Below, one piece after another: positions 35,197 through 57,400 of a stretch of DNA of 64,000 bases; positions within the stretch are counted from its first letter, which is position 1, and the number at the start of each line of letters is the position of its first letter. Source of the stretch: Manduca sexta (taxonomy: Eukaryota > Arthropoda > Insecta > Lepidoptera > Sphingidae). Below the pieces are notes generated by a model. That model was given only the letters and a program-made list of their open reading frames with translations. It was not told where the DNA came from and made no database searches. The translations under genes were made by a program, and so were the position numbers. Where the stretch lies: the NCBI RefSeq assembly GCF_014839805.1, contig NC_051132.1:6567891-6631890 (forward strand), given 5' to 3'.

Positions 35197-37112
35197 ACCG
35201 TTAATACACTAAGGCCTGTTTCACTTCGTACAACTACCCGACACATAAACCACGTAGAAATCACACGCTAATCCATGCTCCAAACTAAATGGTAATAAAA
35301 TGAATACTTTCTACATTAAAAGTCTTAGTTATAAACTTGTTTTAGCGTTAAGAGGTGGTTAAGAATTAAATAGCTGTCAAAAACATCACCGGTCCTTAGT
35401 TTAAATCAATAAAGAGGCAAGATGGCGGGTTTTGACTTACAACAGATCTAGTAAATTTGTATTGTAACTAAGCACAGCTTTGCGAAATATTTATAAGTAA
35501 GGCTGTAACTGTTTAACACGATAGCTATTATACGAAATTTACTAGAAATTTGGAAAACTGGCCTTAAACGTTACCAAGCGTTTAGCCCATCTTTATGCCG
35601 GTATGCACTTAATTTCTATCGTAGATAATACTTAACCTAATAATGAAAATAAAAAACCCGTTCTGGTAGTGCCATTTCTGCTTTTTTGTGTTAATATCAG
35701 TGCAAGAAATTAGTTCCATATTTTACCGCAACATGGCGAAGTTTTTTATTTTTGTGGTTCAAGTACAACATATAGCAATCGTCGATGTAGTTAGCCACCA
35801 TAACTGAATAATTTCAAAACGTTGCTAAATTTATCTACAATCAAAATATTATTTTGCTATATTTCAAGTAAAGGCAACCATTTGACATTTATTTAACTAA
35901 AGAAAAACGATTTTTGATAAGGGCACGAAAGTTTAAAGACGATTTGAAATGTTGAATTAACTACTTTTGTAGCTGACTGCAAATAATTAATCGAGGGTTG
36001 TGTCGTATTTCGTTTTGAAACCTAAATTAGGCGGGTGTACAGAGCTATTAAGTTTTAACTTTAGGCTGTCTTATTTAAGACTTAAATAAAATGTAATTGA
36101 AAAGGGAGTAGTTGAATATTAGTGTACATTTCATTATTGCATTTTAAGGCTGTTTTAGAACGGCAGGGTCACGAAGTATTTTTGCTCAGTGTGAACTGAG
36201 CTTACTTTCTGTATATTATCAGGGTGTACGTAAATGTTAAATATCATTGTTATTCAGAAAACAAACCATTTTTCACATGTTAATTTTGTTTTATTTCATA
36301 GACCTGCGTACTTATGTCATTTCCATGTGTTCTAAACATTGATTTTAAAGACGGAACTACCATAGCAAGGTTTATTATTAAAAAGAAACGAAATTAATTA
36401 AAATATAATTTATTATAAATCATCTCAAAACGTTGGATTTCAGTCGTTTCCATAAAAACATTGCTTACAAATATAAAATAAAACTATATTAGTAGAGCGA
36501 CATTAATTACTTAATAATTTTTACGTATGTACAATAGAAAATGATATATTAATAAATCTGGAAGACATTTTCACATATTCTGGAAGTGCTTTCATTGTAT
36601 TGAAAAATTGTGACTAGTTAACTTTACTGACCAAATGTATTTCAAAATAGTAACTTCAAATGCAAAAATACGCCACACACGGGGCTTTGTCTTTGAGACG
36701 ACCAATTTTAAAAAATACATACATATCTAATTTAAAAATAAACTAACCAAACTATACTGCCGCATAAGGAAAAAGACTAGTCTACAATTCTTTTTTTCAA
36801 AATTGAGTTGATACATATTGTAAAAACACAAATAAATTTATGTAGAAACATTCTTCCTTCACAGCAGCATAGGTATGTCCATAAGATTCTTGTGGATATA
36901 GTGCATTATCTATGCATAATATTGATATGGTCACCAGATATTTGAGAAAGTCCCGAATTTTTTAGATCTTTATCACAAATATTCCGCGCTATAGCCACTA
37001 CTTTCTGTTTCATTAAAGTACACATCACACTTTTGTCTCTGAAGGGGTCGACAAAGATGTAACCACTAACTATACCGAAAAATGCTCGGGATTGAACTGT
37101 CTGTAGGCAAAG
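35197..37112. other. Spacer between GH1 and pelle 3' ends
   Basis: Convergent gene ends flank 1.9 kb of AT-rich DNA. 35321-35504 is a MITE relative of 10556-10744 (AGTCTTAGTTATAAA ... TTTATAAGTAAGGCT). 37017-37100 has faint similarity to the family 2 SINE end (GTCTCTGAAGGGGTCGAC). I see nothing else; both 3' UTRs probably lie here. Confidence 0.5.
35321..35504. mobile_element. MITE, diverged copy of 10556-10744
   Basis: Terminal repeats AGTCTTAGTTATAAA and TTTATAAGTAAGGCT are imperfect inverted versions of each other. It shares GAGGCAAGATGGCGGGTTTT with the P450-intron copy. It directly follows the GH1 3' end, and the mirror copy is at about 51153-51336. Confidence 0.65.
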
Positions 37113-41545
<4,433 letters not shown>

Positions 41546-42736
41546 CTGTAAATGTATTAAAGTAATTATTAATTATAAAAATTCTAAGAATTTAGGTGTT
41601 TATTGGTATTGTTAATATGTATTTGGATTATCGTCATGATTTGTAATCTGGTATTTAGTACGTACCTACTACGTTCAGTATATGGAATAGTCACCGAGAC
41701 ATTAAATTAAAATCTTTTCATTGACATGTCGAAATAATTATTAATAGTAAAAAAACAGGATTAAAAACAAGTTTATATATTTAAATGCTCTAAAAAGGTT
41801 AAAATAAAGTTTTAATTTGATTCTATTAAGTTTTTTTTTCTTTTCAGAATATTTGACCTGACAATTTGACCCCAAAATTACGATCGGCCTCTTTAAAAAC
41901 CCGAGGATAGGAAAATTTCAGATCGATTGAGCCAAAAAAAAGTTTGGAAACCAAATTGGTTCCGCCATCTTGAATTTATTTATCGCTAACAGTTAAATCT
42001 TGTGAGTGCCTACAATTGTTCAAGCACCACCAAACTGACCCTAACCCTAGGTTACGGAACCCTAGGTTTGCCATGGAACATTATAACTTTAAAATGGCTT
42101 TGGCGGCCATCTTGTTCCCCACTAATTCGAATTTTTCATTACCACTAGGATTTGCCTAGGGTATAGGTTGACATTAGTTAATACACGACCCCGCCAAGCC
42201 TTGCCGTTAAGCCGGACAGTAGTACACCATCTCCTCGAAGAGTTGAACACAAATGTCAGTTTATTCATATTTCTTTCAGCAAACCTCATAATTTGATTCC
42301 CACAGTATAGGAGTGCGTAAAACAACTAGTCCGCTATCTTGAGTAATCCGTGATATTGGATTATGAGAAATCATTTATTTTTTTTATTTTTCTCAACAAA
42401 CCTTATCATTTGTTACCCATATCATGGGCGTGCACAAAAAATTACTAGTCCATCTTAGGCCGTCCGCCATATTGGACTTAAAATGATATCACTTGGCTAA
42501 CCATCCAAATTAAACATGTATGCAAAATTTCATTTTAATCTGTTGAGGATAACTGCTTTAAAATTCTGTTGCAAGATTACGTATAAGATACAATAACATA
42601 CATACATACATACATCCATACATACATACATACGTACATACAATACATTGCCAGTTGAATAAAAGCTTATAAAAACAAAAGGTTTTTCTGCAGAATTGGC
42701 ATTACAATACATGGGTACTTGATCGCAAGAGTATTA
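41546..42736. other. Upstream of pelle kinase exons: repeats, (CATA)n, no death-domain exon
   Basis: About 41865-42550 is a degenerate repeat with recurring CCGCCATCTTGAATTT / GGCGGCCATCTTG / GTCCGCCATATTGGAC units and several CCATAC-type turns, ending in a (CATA)n microsatellite at about 42597-42646. It resembles the end of a degraded non-LTR element. No exon is found. This stretch has no mirror partner, because the right arm starts at a position matching 41464. Confidence 0.5.
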
Positions 42737-43746
42737 TGTAATGTTATTTCTTGAATCTTTAGTTTTGTTGGCCTTGATGCGAAGCTTGAAAATATTTGTA
42801 TATTTTATTCATTTTCGTTTTTGCTAATGTAGTGTTAAAAAATGAATATATGCTTTATTTAGCGTGTTATCTTCGTAAATGTAGTGTACTGGCTGGTACG
42901 TTTTTCTTAATATAATGTTTTGTTTCAAAGAAATGTCAGTTTGTAAATAAATGGATTCCGAAGTACAAACTCAGAATATTATTTCCATGTTTTCTGGAAT
43001 TCTACAGTGGCGACGAGGAAAATTGAGAACATATTGTATGTAAGTTATCTCGGAGGAAGGGTATAGCGTGTTAAAATGTCGATTGAAAGGTATCAAAATT
43101 CGACGTACAAAATGGTACGTGGTCAACATATATAGACCGACTGGAAATGTATTTCAAAGTAAATAATGTGAAAGAAGACATGAGGTTACCAACTTTAATT
43201 GCTGTAATGGGCGAAGAGGCCTATGAACTATTAGTCAATTTATCCAGTCCAAAAACCCTCAGAATCCGAGTACGAAAAGTTGTGGAGCAGATGCGGAATC
43301 ATCTGCAACCCACACCATCGCCTCTAGCGGAGCGCTATAAATTTAGGCAGAGGAGACAAGAAAGCCAAGAAACTGTTGCCGTTTACGTGGCGGAATTAAA
43401 AAATGTCACGTTATTGTGAATTTCGAGCAAATTTGAACGAAAATTTAAGAGATCAATTTGTCTGTGGAATTAAAAGCGAGGTGATTCGGCAGCGTCTATT
43501 TGCCGAAAACGGTATTCTGTCTTTTCCGGAAGCTGTGATGTTGGCGAGCTCATTAGAAGCGGCGGAGAGAGATGCGGCGGCTGTGATGGTTCTGAGTGCG
43601 GAAGTGACGGAATCACCGACGACTGCAGGGGGAAAAGTGCACTTACTCGCGTCGCATGAGCGTCCAAAGAAGGCTCGTGGCGGTCTTTTGTTCACGGAAA
43701 TAGCGGATCGCGGACAGGGCACAGAGTCCGCAGCACAGGTTGTGGC
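42737..43746 (+). mobile_element. Ty3-like LTR retrotransposon: 5' LTR and partial gag, cut by gap
   Basis: A putative LTR runs from TGTAATG (42737) to TTCTACA (43006) with AATAAA near 42948. It is followed at once by TGGCGACGAGGA, which looks like a primer-binding site. From about 43077 a gag-type frame reads DRLEMYFKVNNVKEDMRL, AVMGEEAYELLVNL, RYKFRQRRQESQETVAVYV, then after a frame change near 43403 NLNENLRDQFVCGIKSEVIR. This is the capsid pattern of Ty3/mag-like elements. The frame change means this copy is probably defective. Pol and the 3' LTR are not visible, as the sequence enters the N run. A repeat of this kind is a natural place for an assembly to break. Confidence 0.72.
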
Positions 43747-44246
43747 NNNNNNNNNNNNNNNNNNNNNNNNNNNNNNNNNNNNNNNNNNNNNNNNNNNNNN
43801 NNNNNNNNNNNNNNNNNNNNNNNNNNNNNNNNNNNNNNNNNNNNNNNNNNNNNNNNNNNNNNNNNNNNNNNNNNNNNNNNNNNNNNNNNNNNNNNNNNNN
43901 NNNNNNNNNNNNNNNNNNNNNNNNNNNNNNNNNNNNNNNNNNNNNNNNNNNNNNNNNNNNNNNNNNNNNNNNNNNNNNNNNNNNNNNNNNNNNNNNNNNN
44001 NNNNNNNNNNNNNNNNNNNNNNNNNNNNNNNNNNNNNNNNNNNNNNNNNNNNNNNNNNNNNNNNNNNNNNNNNNNNNNNNNNNNNNNNNNNNNNNNNNNN
44101 NNNNNNNNNNNNNNNNNNNNNNNNNNNNNNNNNNNNNNNNNNNNNNNNNNNNNNNNNNNNNNNNNNNNNNNNNNNNNNNNNNNNNNNNNNNNNNNNNNNN
44201 NNNNNNNNNNNNNNNNNNNNNNNNNNNNNNNNNNNNNNNNNNNNNN
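43747..44246. other. Assembly gap, 500 N, at the palindrome centre
   Basis: Exactly 500 N. On the left, sequence stops inside an LTR-element gag; on the right, it resumes inside a pelle exon on the opposite strand. Frames crossing it are artefacts. Any spacer, the pelle death-domain exons and the rest of the LTR element could be hidden here. Confidence 0.97.
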
Positions 44247-49540
<5,294 letters not shown>

Positions 49541-51459
49541 CTTTGCCTACAGACAGTTCAATCCCGAGCATTTTTCGGTATAGTTAGTGGTTACATCTTT
49601 GTCGACCCCTTCAGAGACAAAAGTGTGATGTGTACTTTAATGAAACAGAAAGTAGTGGCTATAGCGCGGAATATTTGTGATAAAGATCTAAAAATTCGGG
49701 ACTTTCTCAAATATCTGGTGACCATATCAATATTATGCATAGATAATGCACTATATCCACAAGAATCTTATGGACATACCTATGCTGCTGTGAAGGAAGA
49801 ATGTTTCTACATAAATTTATTTGTGTTTTTTACAATATGTATCAACTCAATTTTGAAAAAAAGAATTGTAGACTAGTCTTTTTCCTTATGCGGCAGTATT
49901 GTTTGGTTAGTTTATTTTTAAATTAGATATGTATGTATTTTTTAAAATTGGCCGTCTCAAAGACAAAGCCCCGTGTGTGGCGTATTTTTGCATTTGAAGT
50001 TACTATTTTGAAATACATTTGGTCAGTAAAGTTAACTAGTCACAATTTTTCAACACAATGAAAGCACTTCCCGAATATGTGAAAATGTCTTCCAGATTTA
50101 TTAATATATCATTTTCTATTGTACATACGTAAAAATTATTAAGTAATTAATGTCGCTCTACTAATATAGTTTTATTTTATATTTGTAAGCAATGTTTTTA
50201 TGGAAACGACTGAAATCCAACGTTTTGAGATGATTTATAATAAATTATATTTTAATTAATTTCGTTTCTTTTTAATAATAAACCTTGCTATGGTAGTACC
50301 GTCTTTAAAATCAATTTTTAGAACACATGGAAATGACATAAGTACGCAGGTCTATGAAATAAAACAAAATTAACATGTGTAAAATGGTTTGTTTTCTGAA
50401 TAACAATGATATTTAACATTTACGTACACCCTGATAATATACAGAAAGTAAGCTCAGTTCACACTGAGCAAAAATACTTCGTGACCCTGCCGTTCTAAAA
50501 CAGCCTTAAAATGCAATAATGTAATGTACACTAATATTCAATTACTCCCTTTTCAATTACATTTTATTTAATTTAAGTCTTAAATAAGACAGCCTAAAGT
50601 TAAAACTTGATAGTTCTGTACACCCGCCTAATTTAGGTTTCAAAACGAAATACGACACAACCCTCGATTAATTATTTGCAGTCAGCTACAAAAGTAGTTA
50701 ATTCAATTTCAAATCGTCTTTAAACTTTCGTGCCCTTATCAAAAATCGTTTTTCTTTAGTTAAATAAATGTCAAATGGTTGCCTTTACTTGAAATATAGC
50801 AAAATAATATTTTGATTGTAGATAAATTTAGCAACGTTTTGAAATTATTCAGCTATGGTGGCTAACTACATCGACCATTGCTATATGTTGTACTTGAACC
50901 ACAAAAATAAAAAACTTCGCCATGTTGCGGTAAAATATGGAACTAATTTCTTGCACTGATATTAACACAAAAAAGCAGAAATGGCACTACCAGAACGCGA
51001 TTTTTATTTTCATTATTAGGTTAAGTATTATCTACGATAGAAATTAAGTGCATACCGGCATAAAGATGGGCTAAACGCTTGGTAACGTTTGAGGCCAGTT
51101 TTCCAAATTTCTAGTAAATTTCGTTTAATAGCTATCGTGTTAAACAGTTACAGCCTTACTTATAAATATTTCGCAAAGCTATGCTTAGTTACAATACAAA
51201 TTTACTAGATCTGTTGTAAGTCAAAACCCGCCATCTTGCCTCTTTATTGATTTAAACTAAGGACCGGTGATGTTTTTGACAGCTATTTAATTCTTAACCA
51301 CCTCTTAACGCTAAAACAAGTTTATAACTAAGACTTTTAATGTAGAAAGTATTCATTTTATTACCATTTAGTTTGGAGCATGGATTAGCGTGTGATTTCT
51401 ACCTGGTTTATGTGTCGGGTAGTTGTACGAAGTGAAACAGGCCTTAGTGTATTAACGGT
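49541..51459. other. Spacer between pelle and GH1 3' ends, right arm
   Basis: Mirror of 35197-37112 with scattered base changes. It contains the MITE copy at about 51153-51336. An 83-codon open frame at 49625-49876 is not open at equal length in the left copy and has no recognisable content. No other gene is seen. Confidence 0.5.
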
Positions 51460-54400
51460 TTAAAAAGATACTTTTTCCAATGTTGGCTTATAATTCTTGT
51501 CGAGTGATTTCGTCGCAACAAAATGTTTGTACCACAGTGCTGATAATCTTGCGGTCCTAGTTTTCCATTCATCTTCGTAGTCCGTCTCAAAGAGACCGAA
51601 TTTAACACTGTAAAAATAAAAAAATATTATAAGAATTTAGAAGGAATACTTTTAACGATGGGACACAACGAAACCTTTCCTCTATAAATCCTATAAATGA
51701 GACTCTTGAAGACATCGATTATGAAGTAAAAGTGTATTTTTAAACGTATAAAAAACGTAGTCTATTCGCTGACTATGGTAGTAATATGTTAAGGTAAGGT
51801 GCATACAATTTTAAGTCGAGATCGGAGAGCGTAGCTGTCTCCCATCATACGCCCCTTATACCGCTTCCGTTAATGTTCTGTCAATCGCTTATTTGATCCA
51901 TTGCGAAAATGAACCAATCAAAACAAAACTTTTTTTGACATGCTAACGAGTTAATAATTTGATTGGTTCATTCGGAATCGGATTGAAGATTGAAATTAGG
52001 ATCGTTTAGGGAAACGGCTGTTCGATTACCTTAACCCACTATCCCATTCGAAGTTATCCATGAGACTCCAAGCCGTGTATTGCGTGACATTACACCCGTC
52101 CAGCTCCATCGCATCTAGTATAGAGTTTAAATACTTTTGGTAGTAAGCTATTCTCTTCTTGTCGTCTAGACCTTTATATGTTCCGAAACCGTTCTCCGTG
52201 ATCATGATCGGCGGGTTGTTACAATTCTCTTTTACCCATTTGAGTGCTTTCCTTATTCCTTTTGGTATCACCTAAAATGGCAACAACTTTACTAAATGAA
52301 TTTTTCAAGTGGTCTGTCTATGAGGATCAGTAAAAAATACTTAAAGGAATTTTTAGTGTTACTCCACCTCAAGACTCCTTTTAGTATTTTCTTCATTGTT
52401 ACGGATTTCGCCAACCACAATCACTTGACCAATTCACCCGTTTAGATTATAGGTACAATAAAAGGGACATAATTGCTGAACTGATCAAAGCTTAGGTATT
52501 TAATACTATTTGAGTTTGAGTTTATATTGTGGAGATAATAATTGTTCCTATGTACTTACAGTGCAGTGTATAACGGCCCCTCTCTCATAGTCTAAATAAG
52601 TACCAACAGCTCCTATGTCGTCTTCATACGAGGGTATCGGGTATTTGCCAGGTTGATAGCCTTCAGTGGTGATAAATTTTGTTGAGTAGTGGTTAAACCC
52701 GTAAAAATCGCTTGTACCTGCAAATGTTATAAGGTATCTCATATTTAGAATATGCCAACATTTTTGCAGCACACTCTGTGCACATATTTTATGAGTATCA
52801 AGTTGAATTGGAATATTCCTTAAAAGAATTTTGATTTTTTCCATTTTCGTTAGCAACTTTTGTAAGGCACCTTTTGATTTTACCTTTAATATACTTAATT
52901 TCTTCGTCACTTAGTTCTGGCAGCCTGCTTTTTGCAAATCCTTGCTCAGCACTTCTCTCAGCGATTCTCTTTATGACTCTTGGGGGAAATCCTCCCTTAT
53001 CAGTAAAAATTGGGTGACTGTATAAACCTACTTCGAAATCCATAGCAATTTCACCAGGTTCAACATCATCAGGTGAATTCGGGATACCTTCACGGAAGTC
53101 TGTTGCTATTGTAATTCCACAAATACCTGGAAAATATATTAATAATTATCAATATTAGCATACTTAATATTTAGAATATAATAGTGGGTGACTTGTATTT
53201 GATACTTACCTTTTTGTTCTGCTCTAAATTCTTTATCATAAATATGCCAGGCTTTGGCGTGAGCTAGCAGTATATTTTTTACCGCCATATATTCACCAAT
53301 GCCAGTAGCATTTATCCCGGGAGCAAACCTCTTCATGCCATATCCGAAAATCCCAAACTGCTTAGGCTCATTCACAGTTATCCATGTTTTGACTCTGTCC
53401 CCAAAAAGTGTGTACAGTACCCTAGCGTAAGCTCCAAACCAATCCACTATTAAAGGATTGGCCCACCCCCCTAAATCTTGGAGTCTTTGTGGCAAATCCC
53501 AGTGGAACATTGTCACTACTGGCTCAATACCATTTTGAAGTAATTCATTAATCAAATTATTGTAATAATTCATTCCATCCGTACTGATTTTGTTATCAAA
53601 ACCATTTGGCAAAACTCTTGACCAAGATATTGAGAACCTGTAAAAGTCGACTCCAAGAAATTTAACCATTTGTACATCTCGCTTGTAGTATTCATATGAG
53701 TTGCAAGCTACATCGCCTGTTGTGTTGTCAATTACATTACCAGGTTTTGGCAGAATACATCCCAAATACTTGGTGATTTATCTGAAACAAAAATATCATC
53801 GTATTGTGATCCTTTCCAAGCATGGTTTTTGAATTTAGAGTTTGTGTTTCTATCTGTCCTTTCAGTACTACACAGTAGATATGTATTAAATGAATAATAA
53901 ATTCAGATCCTACATTTTACGCATGTCATAAAATAGTCACATTTTGGGATTTCAGTTCTTGTTAATGGTTTAAATCATTAATTTAATAGGGCTTTGAAGA
54001 GACAACTTTTATATATTTGTTCTAGAAAAATATCAAATCATTTAACCATTAAAATAATAAGTTATTGTATCCCACCTGCAGCATTCCATCCACCTTCAAT
54101 TTGAAAAGCAGCTGTGGCGACACCAAATTTTACATTTTCTGGGAATTTCCTTATTGCTGGCCCAATGCTGCAAAATAATAAAATACATATAACCCAAATT
54201 ATAAATGATTTGGGTTATATGAATGTAATGTCATTTTGTAGTCAAATAACTTTGTAGGTATGGACTTACCAAGTTGGATGGACTAAGTATTTACTTGATT
54301 TCAAAACATATGACTTTTCATTTAACTTTATTTATAAAAAAAAATACAAATAAGTTTCATCTTCCAATATATATCTCCATTGATCAGTTTCATCATGAAC

Positions 54401-57400
54401 TTGTGGTGGTAAACTTACTTACAGTTATGTCAGATTACATTAGTAAATAAATAGGTAAGTAACAATATAGCAATTTAAAATGCGCGCGAATTTTTATATT
54501 ATAGAGTTAAGTAAATATCTAATATAATTTTCTTTTCGCGAAAACTTGGACTGTGACATAATTTTTTTATTCCATTACAAATGAAATATCTAATCCGATT
54601 CTGGAATTCAATTTTATTTTTTTCTTCTTGTTTAAAATGCTGGGTCTGAGTACCTCATATTTTGTCTCATGCGCCATACCGCATCTCGTCTGCAAAATGA
54701 AATTAAAAATATAGTACTTACTTACATACAGGCAGATACAAAGTTTTATCACAATTTTGTATTTTATGATCCTCAAATCTTATATATTCTCCAATATTAT
54801 GGATAGAAAAAATGTGGTTAGTCGATGCCTTTCGCAATTTTATACTGAAGTAAGAGAGACAGTATTCTACTACGTTCACTTACGAAGTTACTCCATAGTG
54901 TCTTTTTAGAGCCGATTGAATTCTTTTGCGCGATCCCCGTGGGCCTGAATAACTGTACTTTTTGTATTCCCCTTATTGATTCTATTTGGTCTTGACATTG
55001 TTATTTGTTACATATAGTCTGAAATAAGGAAAAAAAATAAAGAATCAAAATAAATTAACGTAGGTATGTACTAAAAATAAATATACTTACTTACACTAAA
55101 TTCCAAAAATTAACGCCTGTACTACCTACCTACCCAGTCAACAGCCAGCTTTCAAATTTGAGCAGCAGTGTTAAATTATGTACAAAGAGAATTGTAATGA
55201 GAATCTTATTTTATTTTTGTTTATGAATACAAGTCCCGTAACAAAACGTATTTGGTAGTGTTGCCACATGCCAATTTTGTCATGAGATTTAAATGATAAA
55301 ATTTAAATATATTAGATATGTACTTACTTCCAATTTCCATATTTTCTTGATTTACATTTTCGTAGTTAGTATACACATTACACACCACATAAATTATCTT
55401 TAATGTAGATAGTTAATATATGCACGATAGCATCGTTGGGAATAAAATGTCTGCAGGTTCAAAACTCAAGGCGGCATACCTCCGACTTTTCAATGTTATG
55501 TGTCTACTGTTAATCAATTAACGTTCGTTTTACGGTGAAAGGAAACAGAATTTTCTAAAAAGACTTTTGAAGGCAAGTCAAGTAACTAACCGGCACTAGG
55601 CCAGCGTGGTGGACTAAGGCCTAAACCCTCAGTAGAGGGCCGCACTGAACAGTGAGCATGTATATAATACAGGGTTGGTATTATTACTATTTTCGCAAGA
55701 TGTACTTACTTGTTTCTTATGAAATCATTTTTCAATTTAAGGAAGTTAATGATAAACTCAACAAGGTAAAAGCGCGACCCTAACGAAAAAGAATGTTGAT
55801 GTCTAATCAAATTGATCACAGATTAGTGAATTTTTCTCTGATCAACGTTCCATAAAACTCAGTTAATTAGACATCTTCACGCACTTATAAACCATTCGTA
55901 TTTTTTATTTAACAACCAAAATATTCACTAGAAATAAATTATATAATATTTAACGGGTCAGCTAGTAATTTCCAACGACACAAAACGGTATAGTATGTGT
56001 GTTGAAGTTTCTATGTAGTATTTAAGTAGGTACCATTGGAGTTGATATATGTATAATACATAATTTTTGGAGTTGGTGCCACCTAGGCAAAATAAACGAA
56101 TAAAATTGGAAAACAATGTCCCATTTAAATTAGGCACGGACAAATATATTATCTATTGTAATTATATGTGTATAAATATATGTATTATGGATAAATAAAT
56201 ATACCTGTAATTATCGTTGCTATCGTCTTTTCTTGTAATATCAAGCGCCATGATCACCTGAATAACTAGAAGTAACCCTAAACCTCTGAAAAAAATAATA
56301 TAAATATTGACTCTCAAAAATCTCGCTGTAGACTTTTGCTATCATAATAGATATTAATATTATTACTGTTTTGCAGTTTGCATCTAAGTATTAAGTAGTG
56401 GGGTAGTTAGGTGATAAAGGGCCGTGAAAAAAGGTCCCCGATTAAACTTTTCGTTGATTTATTACTTTGTTCGTATTTATTGACACCTTTAATAGCGTAT
56501 TGTATTATTATTTATATAACTTATATTGCGTGCGTGGTACGACACCCCTCTGAGGTGCCGAGTTCAAATTCCGAGTCGGACAAACTGATATTGTTTTTTT
56601 CGCTCAATATCAATCAGCCTTTAGTATTGAATTTGTACCCTTTATGATGTTGGAACCCATATCAAATCATGGGTAGGAACATACATGGCAAAAAGTGGGT
56701 GCCCTTTTTGGAGATAAACGCGTGATGTGTTTGTTTTTTGTTGTGATAATTTTCACAGGGTGGTGGTAATATAGAAAAATATTGTGACAACGTATGTCAC
56801 AATTTCTAGATATCGTACTGCGTAGGTATTAAGTAAGCTAAATCTGTTTACGTTCAATATAAATTGCAAATTGTTTGAAATAATCGTGCGTAAATATTTA
56901 TGAATGTGGCCAATGACATCCTTATTATTTGGCTTTTATTTATGGTATTTAAATTTCGTGTTTTTCCTTTGCAATTATATTTTTGTTCGCAAATCGCAAT
57001 GATAATGAGTTTATTAAACTTATTTGTTACTGAGATATTTATTTGGGGTGAGCACGCATATATTCATGGTTACTAAAAAAATGGTGTATTGCAAAAACAC
57101 ATGAAGTACATTTTTTGTTAGATCTTTTATTATTAAATATGTTGCAATTCAATCACAGATTTTTCCTATATATTATGAAAATATTTTATGAAGATTTTAC
57201 ATTCAAACGAAGCATCAACGGTTTTGTTACCCTGTACTTTAGTTTTCTGTGAAACAACGGGACCAGGAAACCAAGTACATATAAAACACAATACTGATTC
57301 ATTCATTTACGTATAACAATTCGATTAGTAATTAATCCTTATCATGCGAAAAATTTAAATTCCACTTTAAACCCGGAAATCTGGACATAACAATAGGTAC

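Noticed and set aside
42596..42646. (CATA)n run and (GACA)n at 18813-18835 as a CRISPR-like or telomeric array
   Set aside because: They are plain tetranucleotide microsatellites, with no spacers and no TTAGG units.
41546..42736. Possible pelle death-domain exon upstream of the Gly-loop exon
   Set aside because: No minus-strand segment with acceptor, donor and death-domain-like helices was found; the region is repeat-derived.
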